Of a stretch of DNA of 64,000 nucleotides, positions 47,828-55,174 are shown piece by piece; position 1 is the stretch's first letter, and each line of letters begins with the position of its first letter. Source of the DNA: UBA7703 sp963667195 (GTDB lineage: Bacteria; Bacillota; Clostridia; Christensenellales; CAG-138); assembly GCA_963667195.1 (NCBI GenBank), contig OY762962.1:2604001-2668000 (forward strand), read 5' to 3'. The translations under genes were made by a program, and so were the position numbers. The notes under the pieces were generated by a model. It saw only the letters and a list, made by a program, of their open reading frames with translations. It did not search any database and was not told where the DNA came from.

Positions 47828-48444
47828 TGATGTTAGCGGTCGAAACCACGGCGGCGGTCGCATCCGCGGCGCTGCTGAAAGACGGAGTTTTACTCGCGGA
47901 GCGGGAAGCGGACGCGGGCAAAAAGCACGCGGAGACGCTGCTGCCGATCATCGACGCATTATTGGAAGAAAACGGCGTTACGATCAATCAGATCGACCTG
48001 TTTGCGGTCGATGTCGGGCCCGGATCGTTTACCGGCGTTCGCATCGGCGTCAGCCTCGTCAACGCGCTTGCGTTTGCTGCGGGCAAACATGTCGTCGCGG
48101 TCGATTCGCTCGAAACGCTCGCGCTCTCGGCGGGCGAAACAAGCCGCCCCGTCGCCACGATGATCGACGCGCGAAACAGTAACGCGTACGCCGCGCTGTA
48201 TCAGGCGGGTTCGACGTTAATTGAACCCTGCGCGGTTCAAACGGAATCGTTCCTCGCGAAGCTGCCGCAAGATGTCATTCTTGTCGGCGACGTGCAAGCA
48301 GAGCCAAAGACGTATCCGCATGCAAAACATGTTGGGAGTGCAGCCTTCAGGCACGTGGAACGTGCAACTCAAGAGGCCGACCCGATCTACCTGCGCCCGT
48401 CGCAGGCGGAGCGAACCAAAGAGAAATCCGGCAGGGAGGCATGA
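47824..48444 (+). CDS. tsaB: t6A biosynthesis protein TsaB
   Basis: 206 residues, 4-bp overlap with tsaE. N-terminal MLAVETTAAVASAALL and the diagnostic DLFAVDVGPGSFTGVRIGVS. It is the inactive ASKHA partner that scaffolds TsaD and TsaE. tsaD itself, often next in line, is not in this window. Confidence 0.95.
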   Translation: MMMLAVETTAAVASAALLKDGVLLAEREADAGKKHAETLLPIIDALLEENGVTINQIDLFAVDVGPGSFTGVRIGVSLVNALAFAAGKHVVAVDSLETLALSAGETSRPVATMIDARNSNAYAALYQAGSTLIEPCAVQTESFLAKLPQDVILVGDVQAEPKTYPHAKHVGSAAFRHVERATQEADPIYLRPSQAERTKEKSGREA

Positions 48445-48935
48445 GCATGGCACAGGAAGTCATTCGCCCGATGGTGCGCGCGGACGTCAACCGCGTACAC
48501 GAAATCGAATGCACGTGTTTCCGCTCGCCGTGGTCCAAGCTCGCGCTCGCGGGCGAACTGCGCAACGAGGTGGCGCATTATCTCGTCATGGAGGCGGATG
48601 GCGTCATCTGCGGCTATGGCGGCATGTGGCTGCTGTTTGAGGAAGCGCACGTGACCAACGTCGCCATCATGCCGGAGTATCGCGGGCAGGGCAGGGGCAA
48701 GCGTCTCATGCTCGCCATGATGCGGTATGCGTACAAGCGCGGCGCGGAGAAGATGACGCTTGAGGTGCGCGAAGGAAACATGGTTGCGCAGCACCTCTAT
48801 GCGACGCTCGATTTTCAGCAAAACGGATTTCGCCCGGGATATTATTCCGACACGGGCGAAGGTGCCTTGATTTTATGGAACGAAGACATAGAACAAACGA
48901 TAGACAGGGAGAAACAAACAAATGAAACCGTATGA
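48441..48935 (+). CDS. rimI: Ribosomal-protein-alanine N-acetyltransferase RimI-like
   Basis: 164 residues, overlapping tsaB by 4 bp. GNAT fold with SPWSKLALAGEL, the acetyl-CoA loop PEYRGQGRGKRLM and the C-terminal AQHLYATLDFQQNGFRPGYY, the pattern of RimI. It acetylates N-termini, classically of ribosomal protein S18. The tsaE-tsaB-rimI order is standard in Bacillota. Confidence 0.92.
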   Translation: MSMAQEVIRPMVRADVNRVHEIECTCFRSPWSKLALAGELRNEVAHYLVMEADGVICGYGGMWLLFEEAHVTNVAIMPEYRGQGRGKRLMLAMMRYAYKRGAEKMTLEVREGNMVAQHLYATLDFQQNGFRPGYYSDTGEGALILWNEDIEQTIDREKQTNETV

Positions 48936-49425
48936 ACAATGGAAACAGCTGGTCGAAACGGAGCGCCAGCAGGCGGAGCATGACGCCTTCTGGAATGCAT
49001 ACTTCGAGAAAGAGACCGAAGCATACCGCCAAATCCTGACCGAGAACACGGGCAAGCTCGCCGGCACACACGCGGAGCTGTCCGACCGCTTCCAGATGAG
49101 CGTGGAGGAATTCGCGGGCTTTATCGACGGCATCAACACGAGCCTCAAGAAAGAGGTCAACCTCGAAAAGCTCGACGTCGACACCGCGCTGAAGCTTGAG
49201 ATCGACTTTGAGAAGCTCTACTTCAACATGCACAAGGCCAAGGCGAACTGGCTCTATACGCTCAAGGAGTGGGAACCGGTGCTGAGCGAAGAAAAGCGCA
49301 AGGACATCGCGAAGGAATATCGCCAGAGCAACATTTTCGTGCGCGAAGCCAAGGTTGGCAGAAACGATCCGTGTCCCTGCGGCAGCGGAAAGAAGTATAA
49401 AGCCTGCTGCGGTAAAAATGCTTAA
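48922..49425 (+). CDS. SEC-C motif protein of unknown function
   Basis: 167 residues, starting inside the last codons of rimI. An acidic, helical N-terminal region (residues 1-140; many Glu/Lys, e.g. YFEKETEAYRQIL) precedes a C-terminal SEC-C zinc motif GRNDPCPCGSGKKYKACCG. SEC-C motifs occur at the SecA C-terminus and on many small proteins where they bind zinc and ribosomes or SecB. The N-terminal part gives no further hint. Last protein gene before the tRNA array. Confidence 0.85.
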   Translation: MKPYEQWKQLVETERQQAEHDAFWNAYFEKETEAYRQILTENTGKLAGTHAELSDRFQMSVEEFAGFIDGINTSLKKEVNLEKLDVDTALKLEIDFEKLYFNMHKAKANWLYTLKEWEPVLSEEKRKDIAKEYRQSNIFVREAKVGRNDPCPCGSGKKYKACCGKNA

Positions 49426-49495
49426 GGCAGGTTAACGCAAGCGGCCACTGTGCGGCGCGGGGGATAAAAATAGGGAATCTTTTTGTCAATTTCGG

Positions 49496-49524
49496 TTGAC
49501 ATAATGTCCCCTCGCCGCTATAAT
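49496..49524 (+). promoter_or_regulatory. Sigma-A promoter of the tRNA array
   Basis: Perfect TTGACA and perfect TATAAT, 17-bp spacer, 22 bp before tRNA-Arg. Confidence 0.85.
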
Positions 49525-49546
49525 TAATCTTCGGAACTCGCTTCCT

Positions 49547-49623
49547 GCGCCTGTAGCTCAGCAGGATAGAGCAACGGCCTTCTAAGCCGTAGGTCCCGGG
49601 TTCGAATCCCTGCAGGCGCGCCA
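49547..49623 (+). tRNA. tRNA-Arg (anticodon UCU)
   Basis: Acceptor GCGCCTG/CAGGCGC, anticodon stem-loop ACGGC-CTTCTAA-GCCGT, encoded CCA. A strong dyad without T tract (CGACACCC 49631-49638 with GGGTGTCG 49656-49663) lies between it and tRNA-His. Confidence 0.97.
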
Positions 49624-49712
49624 AGTTGCACGACACCCCGGCGCGTAAAGAGCCAGGGTGTCGGGCAAATTAGTCAGGGAAAGCGCCGTAAATCGCGCGG
49701 CATTTCCGGTAT

Positions 49713-49790
49713 GGTGGGTATAGCTCAGTTGGTTAGAGTGCCTGGTTGTGGCCCAGGAGGTCGTGGGTTCGAATCCCACTACTCACCCCA
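49713..49790 (+). tRNA. tRNA-His (anticodon GUG)
   Basis: Acceptor GTGGGTA/TACTCAC with the extra G(-1) encoded at 49713 facing C73, anticodon loop TTGTGGC, encoded CCA. Confidence 0.97.
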
Positions 49791-49811
49791 TTTTACCGAT
49801 TCAGCGTACTA

Positions 49812-49886
49812 TGGGGTGTCGCCAAGCGGTAAGGCACCAGACTTTGACTCTGGCACTCGTAGGTTCAAATCCTGCCACCCCAGCCA
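49812..49886 (+). tRNA. tRNA-Gln (anticodon UUG)
   Basis: Acceptor TGGGGTG/CACCCCA, anticodon stem-loop CCAGA-CTTTGAC-TCTGG, encoded CCA. Confidence 0.97.
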
Positions 49887-49894
49887 GTTTTTTT

Positions 49895-49970
49895 GATCCG
49901 CTAGCTCAGTTGGTAGAGCACCTGACTTTTAATCAGGTTGTCCGGAGTTCGACCCTCCGGCGGATCACCA
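49895..49970 (+). tRNA. tRNA-Lys (anticodon UUU)
   Basis: Acceptor GATCCGC/GCGGATC, anticodon stem-loop CCTGA-CTTTTAA-TCAGG, encoded CCA; only 8 nt after tRNA-Gln. Confidence 0.97.
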
Positions 49971-49996
49971 TTTTTTCTTTCGGTCATGATCTTTGT

Positions 49997-50082
49997 GCGG
50001 GTGTGGCGGAATTGGCAGACGCGCCAGATTTAGGTTCTGGTGCCCGAAAGGCGTATGGGTTCAAGTCCCTTCGCCCGCACCA
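49997..50082 (+). tRNA. tRNA-Leu (anticodon UAG)
   Basis: 86 nt with a long variable arm (GTGCCCGAAAGGCGT). Acceptor GCGGGTG/CGCCCGC, anticodon stem-loop CCAGA-TTTAGGT-TCTGG, encoded CCA. Confidence 0.97.
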
Positions 50083-50103
50083 AAACAAACGACCGATCTT
50101 CCT

Positions 50104-50179
50104 GCGGGAGTAGCTCATTTGGTAGAGCGCAGCCTTGCCAAGGCTGAGGTGGCGGGTTCGAGCCCCGTTTCCCGCTCCA
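50104..50179 (+). tRNA. tRNA-Gly (anticodon GCC)
   Basis: Acceptor GCGGGAG/TTCCCGC, anticodon stem-loop CAGCC-TTGCCAA-GGCTG, encoded CCA. Confidence 0.96.
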
Positions 50180-50217
50180 TTCATAAGCGGACAGCGCTTG
50201 CCCGTTTATGAATGGAG
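50175..50217 (+). other. Hairpin embracing the tRNA-Gly(GCC) 3' end
   Basis: CTCCATTCATAAGCGG (50175-50190) pairs at 15 of 16 positions with 50202-50217. The left arm contains the last 5 nt of the tRNA, including CCA. Confidence 0.7.
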
Positions 50218-50256
50218 ATTTTGTTTATTTGGCTCTCCACACAATTTCATCCGATT

Positions 50257-50330
50257 GCAGGTATAGTGTAGCGGAAACACATTAGCCTTCCAAGCTGAGA
50301 TCACGGGTTCGAGTCCCGTTACCTGCTCCA
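50257..50330 (+). tRNA. tRNA-Gly (anticodon UCC)
   Basis: 74 nt. Acceptor GCAGGTA/TACCTGC, anticodon stem-loop TTAGC-CTTCCAA-GCTGA, encoded CCA. Last gene of the array and the boundary of the AT-rich island. Confidence 0.96.
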
Positions 50331-50334
50331 AATC

Positions 50335-50373
50335 AGAGGTATTCAGTTAATAAACTGGATGCCTCTTTTTTTT
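50335..50373 (+). terminator. Terminator of the tRNA array
   Basis: An imperfect 14-bp stem (AGAGGTATTCAGTT with AACTGGATGCCTCT), loop AATA, followed by a run of eight T. The sequence becomes AT-rich from here on. Confidence 0.85.
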
Positions 50374-50566
50374 GATTAAATGCGAAAAAGTGCCTACATA
50401 TGCGGATATTCAGCCTTAAATATTTCAAAATCTTGAAAATTTTTACAATTAGTTCTGTCAAATTACACCTTTTTTAAATTATTTATGCCATGAAAATGCC
50501 ACACACTATTGCTTTTATGCCACGAATGTATATCATAATAATCAGAAAGTCGAGAGGGGCACAGTT

Positions 50567-51631
50567 ATGAACATAAAAGCGAAGGAGTTACCAAGTAAAC
50601 ATTGGCGTGCGCGGGTTACTTACTTTGATGATGAAGGAAAACAACGCTCTGAATCATTCACCAGAGCAACAAAGAAAGAAGCAGAAGCGGCGGCGGTTGA
50701 ATATAAGATTAATCGGGGGAAGAAGCAGAAACCAGAGAACATAACCGTGGGTGAAGCTTTAGATATTTATATCGATACACATAAGGGTGCGTTCTCACCT
50801 TCTACTATTGCTTCATACAGGGGTATAAGAAATTTTGCTTTTCCCGATATAAATAATGTGCGATTAGGTTTACTCACTCAAAGAATGATACAGGTGAGTG
50901 TAAATAAACATAGAGACGAACACGAATTTAAAACCACAAAGAACGCATTATCTCTTTTGCGCAGAGTGCTAAAAGATTATAAGTTATTAGAGTTGTGCGA
51001 AGATGTGAAGATTAGAGAGGGCAATCCTAAAGAAATTGAGATTCCAACAGAAGAAGAACTTGATAGTTTTTTAGAATCAATTAAAGATACTCGCTTATAT
51101 ATCTACACAATGCTTGGATGTTATGGCGGCTTGCGCAGAGGGGAAATAATAGCACTTACTTGGAAAGATATAGATTTTACAAAGAAGCTTATAAACATAG
51201 ATAAAACAAAAGTGAAAAATGAAGATGGTGAGTATGAGGATAAAGATACTACTAAGACACCTAAGAGCAAACGAAAAATACCGATTGTTGATGAACTAAT
51301 AGAACCACTTCACGCGAACGCAGAGGATAAAAATTTAAATGAATTAGTGATAGTAGATAAGCCGGACGCGATGAAAGACGCATATGAGCGCGCAAGGATT
51401 AAATACCAATTCCCTTATAACTTCCATTCATTGCGTCACTACTTTACTTCCTACCTCTTACTTATGGGTATACCAATTAAAGATGTTAGTGAAATACTTG
51501 GACACTCAACAATCACTACTACTCAAAGAGTTTACGCGCACACCTTCCCGCAAACAAAGGAGAGCGCATTTAAAATGTTTAATGAGAGACTAAAACAAAA
51601 GAGAGCAAAAAAAGAAGAAGAAGGGGTTTAA
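50567..51631 (+). CDS. int: Tyrosine-type site-specific integrase
   Basis: 354 residues, ATG behind GAGAGGGG. An N-terminal arm-type DNA-binding domain (KHWRARVTYFDDEGKQRSES, AP2-like) precedes the core-binding helices (about 65-150) and the catalytic domain. Catalytic residues: Arg in GGLRRGEIIALTW, Lys in the beta-hairpin region, His-Arg in HSLRHYFTSY, His in LGHST and Tyr in QRVYAHT. The Tn916/ICE-phage integrase type recombines att sites for integration and excision. It reads away from tRNA-Gly; AT-rich codon usage contrasts with the host. Confidence 0.94.
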   Translation: MNIKAKELPSKHWRARVTYFDDEGKQRSESFTRATKKEAEAAAVEYKINRGKKQKPENITVGEALDIYIDTHKGAFSPSTIASYRGIRNFAFPDINNVRLGLLTQRMIQVSVNKHRDEHEFKTTKNALSLLRRVLKDYKLLELCEDVKIREGNPKEIEIPTEEELDSFLESIKDTRLYIYTMLGCYGGLRRGEIIALTWKDIDFTKKLINIDKTKVKNEDGEYEDKDTTKTPKSKRKIPIVDELIEPLHANAEDKNLNELVIVDKPDAMKDAYERARIKYQFPYNFHSLRHYFTSYLLLMGIPIKDVSEILGHSTITTTQRVYAHTFPQTKESAFKMFNERLKQKRAKKEEEGV

Positions 51632-51646
51632 CCCTTCTTCTTTTTA
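51614..51646. terminator. Bidirectional terminator after int
   Basis: GAAGAAGGG pairs with CCCTTCTTC across the int stop codon, with A and T tracts on the two sides, between convergent int and the repressor gene. Confidence 0.8.
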
Positions 51647-51862
51647 CATTAATTGCGCTACTTGTTCTGGCGAAAGTTTCATAATTCTAAAGAGTTCAAC
51701 CAGTTCCCAGCGACGGAATGAATCTGGTTCGTGTAATCTATTTTGGAGTGTGCCATAGCTGAAACCTAAACACTTTGCTAACTCGTCTTTGGAATAATTC
51801 GCTTCAATTAGGAAGATTCTTATTTTCTTAACCAGAAGCTCATTTTTCTGTTTTACGCTCAC
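51644..51862 (-). CDS. Small Cro/CI-like HTH regulator
   Basis: 72 residues, GTG start with AAAGGAG 8 nt upstream. The helix-turn-helix is YSKDELAKCLGFSYGTLQNRL, followed by a short helical tail (WELVELFRIMKLSPEQVAQLM). Probably the element's lysogeny- or excision-type regulator. Convergent with int and facing the divergent control region at 52319-52722. Confidence 0.75.
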   Translation of the reverse strand: MSVKQKNELLVKKIRIFLIEANYSKDELAKCLGFSYGTLQNRLHEPDSFRRWELVELFRIMKLSPEQVAQLM

Positions 51863-51907
51863 TATAACACACTCCTTTCTTTTAGAACTTAGATTTAGAA
51901 ATTAGAC

Positions 51908-52318
51908 TTACGCTTCTACTTCTTCTTCATCAATGTAATCCCAAACAGACGGCGCACCTTTAACGGCGTTTGTGCTTCTGATTTGCGAGAAGAATTCATC
52001 TATGAAAAACTTCTGTAGTTTTTTGGATAGCGGGTGGCCATTCTTAGAAACGCTCTTAGCTTTCTTCTCTTTCAGCCACTTCATTTGGCCGTTAGCCTTA
52101 CAGTAGTTATAGATGAACGCAGAGCAAATTTCATCAATGGCCGTTGGGATGAAGTCGGGCGCAATATTATAGGTTTTGACTTCATTGTGTTTGCCGCTCA
52201 CCTTCTGAATGACAAAGGAATTATCATTTTCGTTGATGAGTAGGCGCGTGAGGTTGTCTTTCTTTATGTTGGCAAGTTCAAGCTCATTATTCTGCGTAAA
52301 AGTTGAATTAGTGTTCAT
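51908..52318 (-). CDS. Unknown island protein
   Basis: 136 residues from ATG 52318 behind AAGGGAAA; a longer in-frame version would add an implausible membrane segment. Soluble and mixed-charge, with a Lys-rich middle (KWLKEKKAKSVSKNGHPLSK) and an acidic C-terminus (DYIDEEEVEA). The pattern FIPTAIDEICSAFIYNYCKAN followed by the Lys-rich part is reminiscent of small phage or ICE proteins, but I do not recognise a family. Transcribed with the repressor, 45 bp upstream of it. Confidence 0.6.
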   Translation of the reverse strand: MNTNSTFTQNNELELANIKKDNLTRLLINENDNSFVIQKVSGKHNEVKTYNIAPDFIPTAIDEICSAFIYNYCKANGQMKWLKEKKAKSVSKNGHPLSKKLQKFFIDEFFSQIRSTNAVKGAPSVWDYIDEEEVEA

Positions 52319-52722
52319 TATGTTTGATTTCCCTTTCGTTTTATCGTTTGTTGTTGTGTTCCTTAAGGACAAGTTGAGTATATAATGGGCGCAAAAGAGA
52401 GTCAATATAACAACCTTAGACGTAGAACTGAAACCAAAATTAGATAAAACACTAGAATAATGTATCGGAAAAAACACTAATACTAAACATATTAGAGATA
52501 TAGCTAGACTTCTGAAAAACATTCCAACACATCAACAACTTTTGATGTGAAAAAAGATTCAAATCGGCAAGCAAAACAATACTAATATTAGAAGTATTAC
52601 GCGCAATTCTGATGTTTTGCGCCGATGTGCTACCCCGCGCATGAACAATAGAGGATGAAGCAAGGAAAATATAAGTTTAGGATAGATTCGACAAAACCAT
52701 ACAAATTTAGGAGAAATGGCAT
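52319..52722. promoter_or_regulatory. Divergent AT-rich control region of the island
   Basis: 404 bp without a credible gene between the divergent units. It contains the inverted repeat AATACT-N9-AGTATT (52578-52598), a candidate operator for the Cro/CI-like protein. Promoters for both directions are expected here, but I cannot single them out with confidence. Confidence 0.4.
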
Positions 52723-53058
52723 ATGACGATGGAATCATCCACGATTGAAATACTTGTTGTTTTCGGAGAAGAAACCGCTAACTATTTTTGTTCACGCGGT
52801 TACTACATACATTCTGAAAATGATTACCACTTTAAAAACGGTTTTACTGAGAAATATTATTATCTTATTAATAACGCACAGCGATTATTGTTGAATAGTG
52901 AGGTTCGCGTTGAAAGGAAAAATAGTGGTGCTGAATTGCATGTTGAACTCGCAAGAGCTTATTCAGAATATGTTGATGATAAGGCGGCTAGAAAAATTGA
53001 GTATATGAAAAAGAAAGAATGCAAACATGCTCATGATAGAAAATTGCGAAAATCTTAG
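52723..53058 (+). CDS. Unknown island protein
   Basis: 111 residues, behind GGAG. An N-terminal alpha/beta region (TIEILVVFGEETANYFCSRG, then several Tyr) leads to a basic helical tail. The last codons (LRKS, stop) lie inside the left arm of the first palindromic repeat at 53045. No family recognised. Confidence 0.55.
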   Translation: MTMESSTIEILVVFGEETANYFCSRGYYIHSENDYHFKNGFTEKYYYLINNAQRLLLNSEVRVERKNSGAELHVELARAYSEYVDDKAARKIEYMKKKECKHAHDRKLRKS

Positions 53059-53095
53059 TTATATATAGAAAAAGACAATTTTAAAGATTTTCGCA
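53045..53095 (+). repeat. Palindromic repeat, copy 1
   Basis: Perfect 12-bp arms TGCGAAAATCTT/AAGATTTTCGCA around a 27-nt AT-rich loop. Its interior TTAGTTATATA is shared with copy 2. Overlaps the 3' end of the preceding gene; it could act as a terminator. Confidence 0.85.
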
Positions 53096-53222
53096 TTTCT
53101 TCTTTTGCCTCGCTCTCGCGCGGGCAGGTGGATATAAAATAATGTGAATTCAAGAGGATAAAGACTTTGCATAAAAGTCGAAGTAGTATTACTATGATAT
53201 TAATAAATTTGTAGAGGTGCAT

Positions 53223-53618
53223 ATGGATGGAATTTCTGACAGTTCAAATACAAAATTAAAACTGAAACCAACGGAAATTATACGTCCTCTAGGAAGTTAC
53301 TTTAGTGATGCTCAACGGCAACAGATAGAGGCTTCAAATAGAGGAGCACAAAATCTTATGAAAGTAATAGCGGAATCGAATCCTGCTCGGATAATGAGTG
53401 AGGACATCAAAAAGCTTGTCGAATATAATAAAGAGATTGTCGATTATAACAAAACGTTGGTTGCTTCAAATGAAAAACTTCAAGTGGAACGAAAGAAAGA
53501 TGCAAGAAGAAGTTTTGTTAGTGGACTGCTTATAGGCCTAATTATCTTAGTAGTAGAACAACTTATAAATGGGAATGCAATAATAGCATTTAATTGGATT
53601 GTAGGGTTGTTCAAGTAA
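53223..53618 (+). CDS. Coiled-coil protein with C-terminal membrane anchor
   Basis: 131 residues from ATG 53223 (GAGG six bases upstream). A disordered N-terminus and a helical middle rich in Gln/Asn/Lys (QRQQIEASNRGAQNLM; KKLVEYNKEIVDYNKTLVAS, a coiled-coil pattern) lead to a basic KKDARR and one transmembrane helix (FVSGLLIGLIILVVEQLI), i.e. a tail-anchored layout. Function unknown. It sits between palindromic repeats 1 and 2. Confidence 0.6.
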   Translation: MDGISDSSNTKLKLKPTEIIRPLGSYFSDAQRQQIEASNRGAQNLMKVIAESNPARIMSEDIKKLVEYNKEIVDYNKTLVASNEKLQVERKKDARRSFVSGLLIGLIILVVEQLINGNAIIAFNWIVGLFK

Positions 53619-53621
53619 AAT

Positions 53622-53672
53622 TGCGAAAATCTTAGTTATATAGAGAAGAAGACAAAAAAAGAGATTTTCGCA
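53622..53672 (+). repeat. Palindromic repeat, copy 2
   Basis: Arms TGCGAAAATCT/AGATTTTCGCA (11 bp), interior TTAGTTATATAG as in copy 1. Begins 4 bp after the preceding stop codon. Confidence 0.85.
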
Positions 53673-53682
53673 TTTTAACCGT

Positions 53683-53727
53683 TGCGAAAATCCCTATTTA
53701 ATTATTGAACTAGAAAAGATTTTCGCA
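53683..53727 (+). repeat. Palindromic repeat, copy 3
   Basis: Arms TGCGAAAATC/GATTTTCGCA (10 bp) with a different interior, 10 bp after copy 2 and not attached to a gene. Confidence 0.8.
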
Positions 53728-53898
53728 CCATAACAATCTACGGCTCGGCGCACACCAACCTTTTTCATCTTACCTTTTCTCTTGCCGCGCGAAGCGCATA
53801 CAGCACAGTGGATTGGCGCAATAAAACTTCAAAATAGACAATCGCATCCAATATGAATATAGTATAGTAAATAGTAAATTAAACAAGGAGAAAGTTAA

Positions 53899-54384
53899 AT
53901 GAAAAACCTCAACTATGACTTGGATGGCTATATTGGGAAAAATATAAAAGTGTATGATGACAAGTGTATCATCTCCTGCAAACCAACTTTCGGTGCTATG
54001 CTTACAAACTCCGCAGCAGATGGAGCAAAAACTATATACTATTCGGATGTTACAGGCATTCAATTTAAAGAGGCTACCGCGTTTCGAGCTGGTTATCTAC
54101 AATTAGAAACTTCATCAGGAAACATTAGGCAGGGAAAAACTCCATTTACAGATGAAAACAGCTTTTCTTATAATAGGGGTGACGTACAAAATGAAATGAT
54201 GGAAGAGGTATTCTCTTTTATTCAAGAACGTGTCGAATATTATAAAACAATGAAAAATAATCCTGCAATAGTGGCGGCGATATCTCCTGCTGAAGAAGTC
54301 AAAAAGATGAAAGAGCTACTTGATATGGGAATTATTACACAAGCAGAATTTATTGCTAAGAAAAAACAACTCTTAGGGCTATAA
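53899..54384 (+). CDS. PH-like/DUF4429-type protein with C-terminal SHOCT domain
   Basis: 161 residues, ATG behind AAGGAG. The N-terminal part (IKVYDDKCIISCKPTFGAML, TIYYSDVTGIQFKEA, GYLQLETSSG) has the strand pattern of bacterial PH-like DUF4429 domains. The C-terminal 30 residues (EEVKKMKELLDMGIITQAEF, then KKKQLL) are a typical SHOCT oligomerisation domain. Function unknown; the combination is frequent in mobile elements and phages. Confidence 0.75.
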   Translation: MKNLNYDLDGYIGKNIKVYDDKCIISCKPTFGAMLTNSAADGAKTIYYSDVTGIQFKEATAFRAGYLQLETSSGNIRQGKTPFTDENSFSYNRGDVQNEMMEEVFSFIQERVEYYKTMKNNPAIVAAISPAEEVKKMKELLDMGIITQAEFIAKKKQLLGL

Positions 54385-54505
54385 TGCCTGAGTGATTAAG
54401 CCATTTTTAGCATCACCAAATTTGTAGAGTTCCAAGATTTAGGAATTACATATATCTGTAAGAAGAAAAACAGAACCGCGCAATACACATAAAAAGAGTT
54501 AAAAT

Positions 54506-54534
54506 TTGACATTTAATCAAATTTCTGGTATAAT
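54506..54534 (+). promoter_or_regulatory. Strong sigma-A promoter inside the island
   Basis: Perfect TTGACA and perfect TATAAT with a 17-bp spacer, the best promoter in the island. It lies about 145 bp before the next clear start codon. Confidence 0.8.
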
Positions 54535-54591
54535 ATACTTATTGTATAAGTAATAAATATATTTATGCTTTTAAAATATAGTGAACGGCCT

Positions 54592-54631
54592 AAATATAGA
54601 GCGGGTTTGCGCCTACTCTATATTTTTTTGT
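54592..54631 (+). terminator. Intrinsic terminator or attenuator in the leader
   Basis: AAATATAGAG (54592-54601) pairs with CTCTATATTT (54616-54625), followed by T residues. It lies about 50 bp downstream of the expected start of transcription and upstream of the next gene. Confidence 0.75.
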
Positions 54632-54679
54632 GCGGCTATCTTACTTACAATAAATTTTAAACAAGAGAGGTTACTCAAA

Positions 54680-54874
54680 ATGACACTTCAAGAGAAACTA
54701 ACCAGACTAAATGAATTAGGTGTTTCGTGGGCAAATATGGCCAAGTATGTTGGTTGTAGTTATAGCGCGTTAAGCAAATACGCAAAGAACCAAATTAATT
54801 ACTCGCGCGAAATGGCTGAAATTGTAGAACCAAAGATTGAAAGTTTGATTAATGAATTTAAATCAATCAACTAA
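54680..54874 (+). CDS. Small HTH protein
   Basis: 64 residues from MTLQEKLTRLNELGVSW, behind AGAGAGG. The core SWANMAKYVGCSYSALSKYA has the spacing of a Cro/CI helix-turn-helix, and the rest is helical. A possible copy-number or excision regulator. Expressed from the promoter at 54506 only if transcription passes the terminator at 54592. Confidence 0.7.
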   Translation: MTLQEKLTRLNELGVSWANMAKYVGCSYSALSKYAKNQINYSREMAEIVEPKIESLINEFKSIN

Positions 54875-54973
54875 TGGGGGGATGGTTTTGTGAAACAGCG
54901 ACACGCGCAAGGCCATAAATATACAAGGGGTGAGAAATAAACCGCTCGAAGCGGAATAAGTGGAAGTGAGAAA

Positions 54974-55162
54974 ATGAATAATGATGATAAATTCTATTGT
55001 TATAGTTTCAACCTATTGAGCAAGTTTCACGAACAAGGGATAGAACCATTACGATACGGCTATAACAAACGTAGCGGCCATACATACGCTATTTACGATA
55101 AGACAGAGCAAACAGATAGAATACTGAAAGAGTGGGCGCAAAACAAGCCTAAGACGGTTTAG
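54974..55162 (+). CDS. Unknown small island protein
   Basis: 62 residues behind GGAAGTGAG. Rich in Tyr, Lys and Asn (KFYCYSFNLLSKFHEQGIEP, then GHTYAIYDKTEQTDRILKEW). No family recognised; ends 12 bp before the helicase-like gene and is probably co-transcribed. It may be an accessory to that protein. Confidence 0.55.
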   Translation: MNNDDKFYCYSFNLLSKFHEQGIEPLRYGYNKRSGHTYAIYDKTEQTDRILKEWAQNKPKTV

Positions 55163-55174
55163 GACGTGCTTGTT

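Noticed and set aside
51908..52522. Longer version of the 136-residue island protein with an N-terminal membrane segment.
   Set aside because: No ribosome binding site at the upstream start, and it would consume most of the divergent control region; ATG 52318 has a good site.
54890..54940. 16-codon frame with a GTG start behind a GGGGGG stretch in the island.
   Set aside because: Too short and low-complexity to support without expression data.
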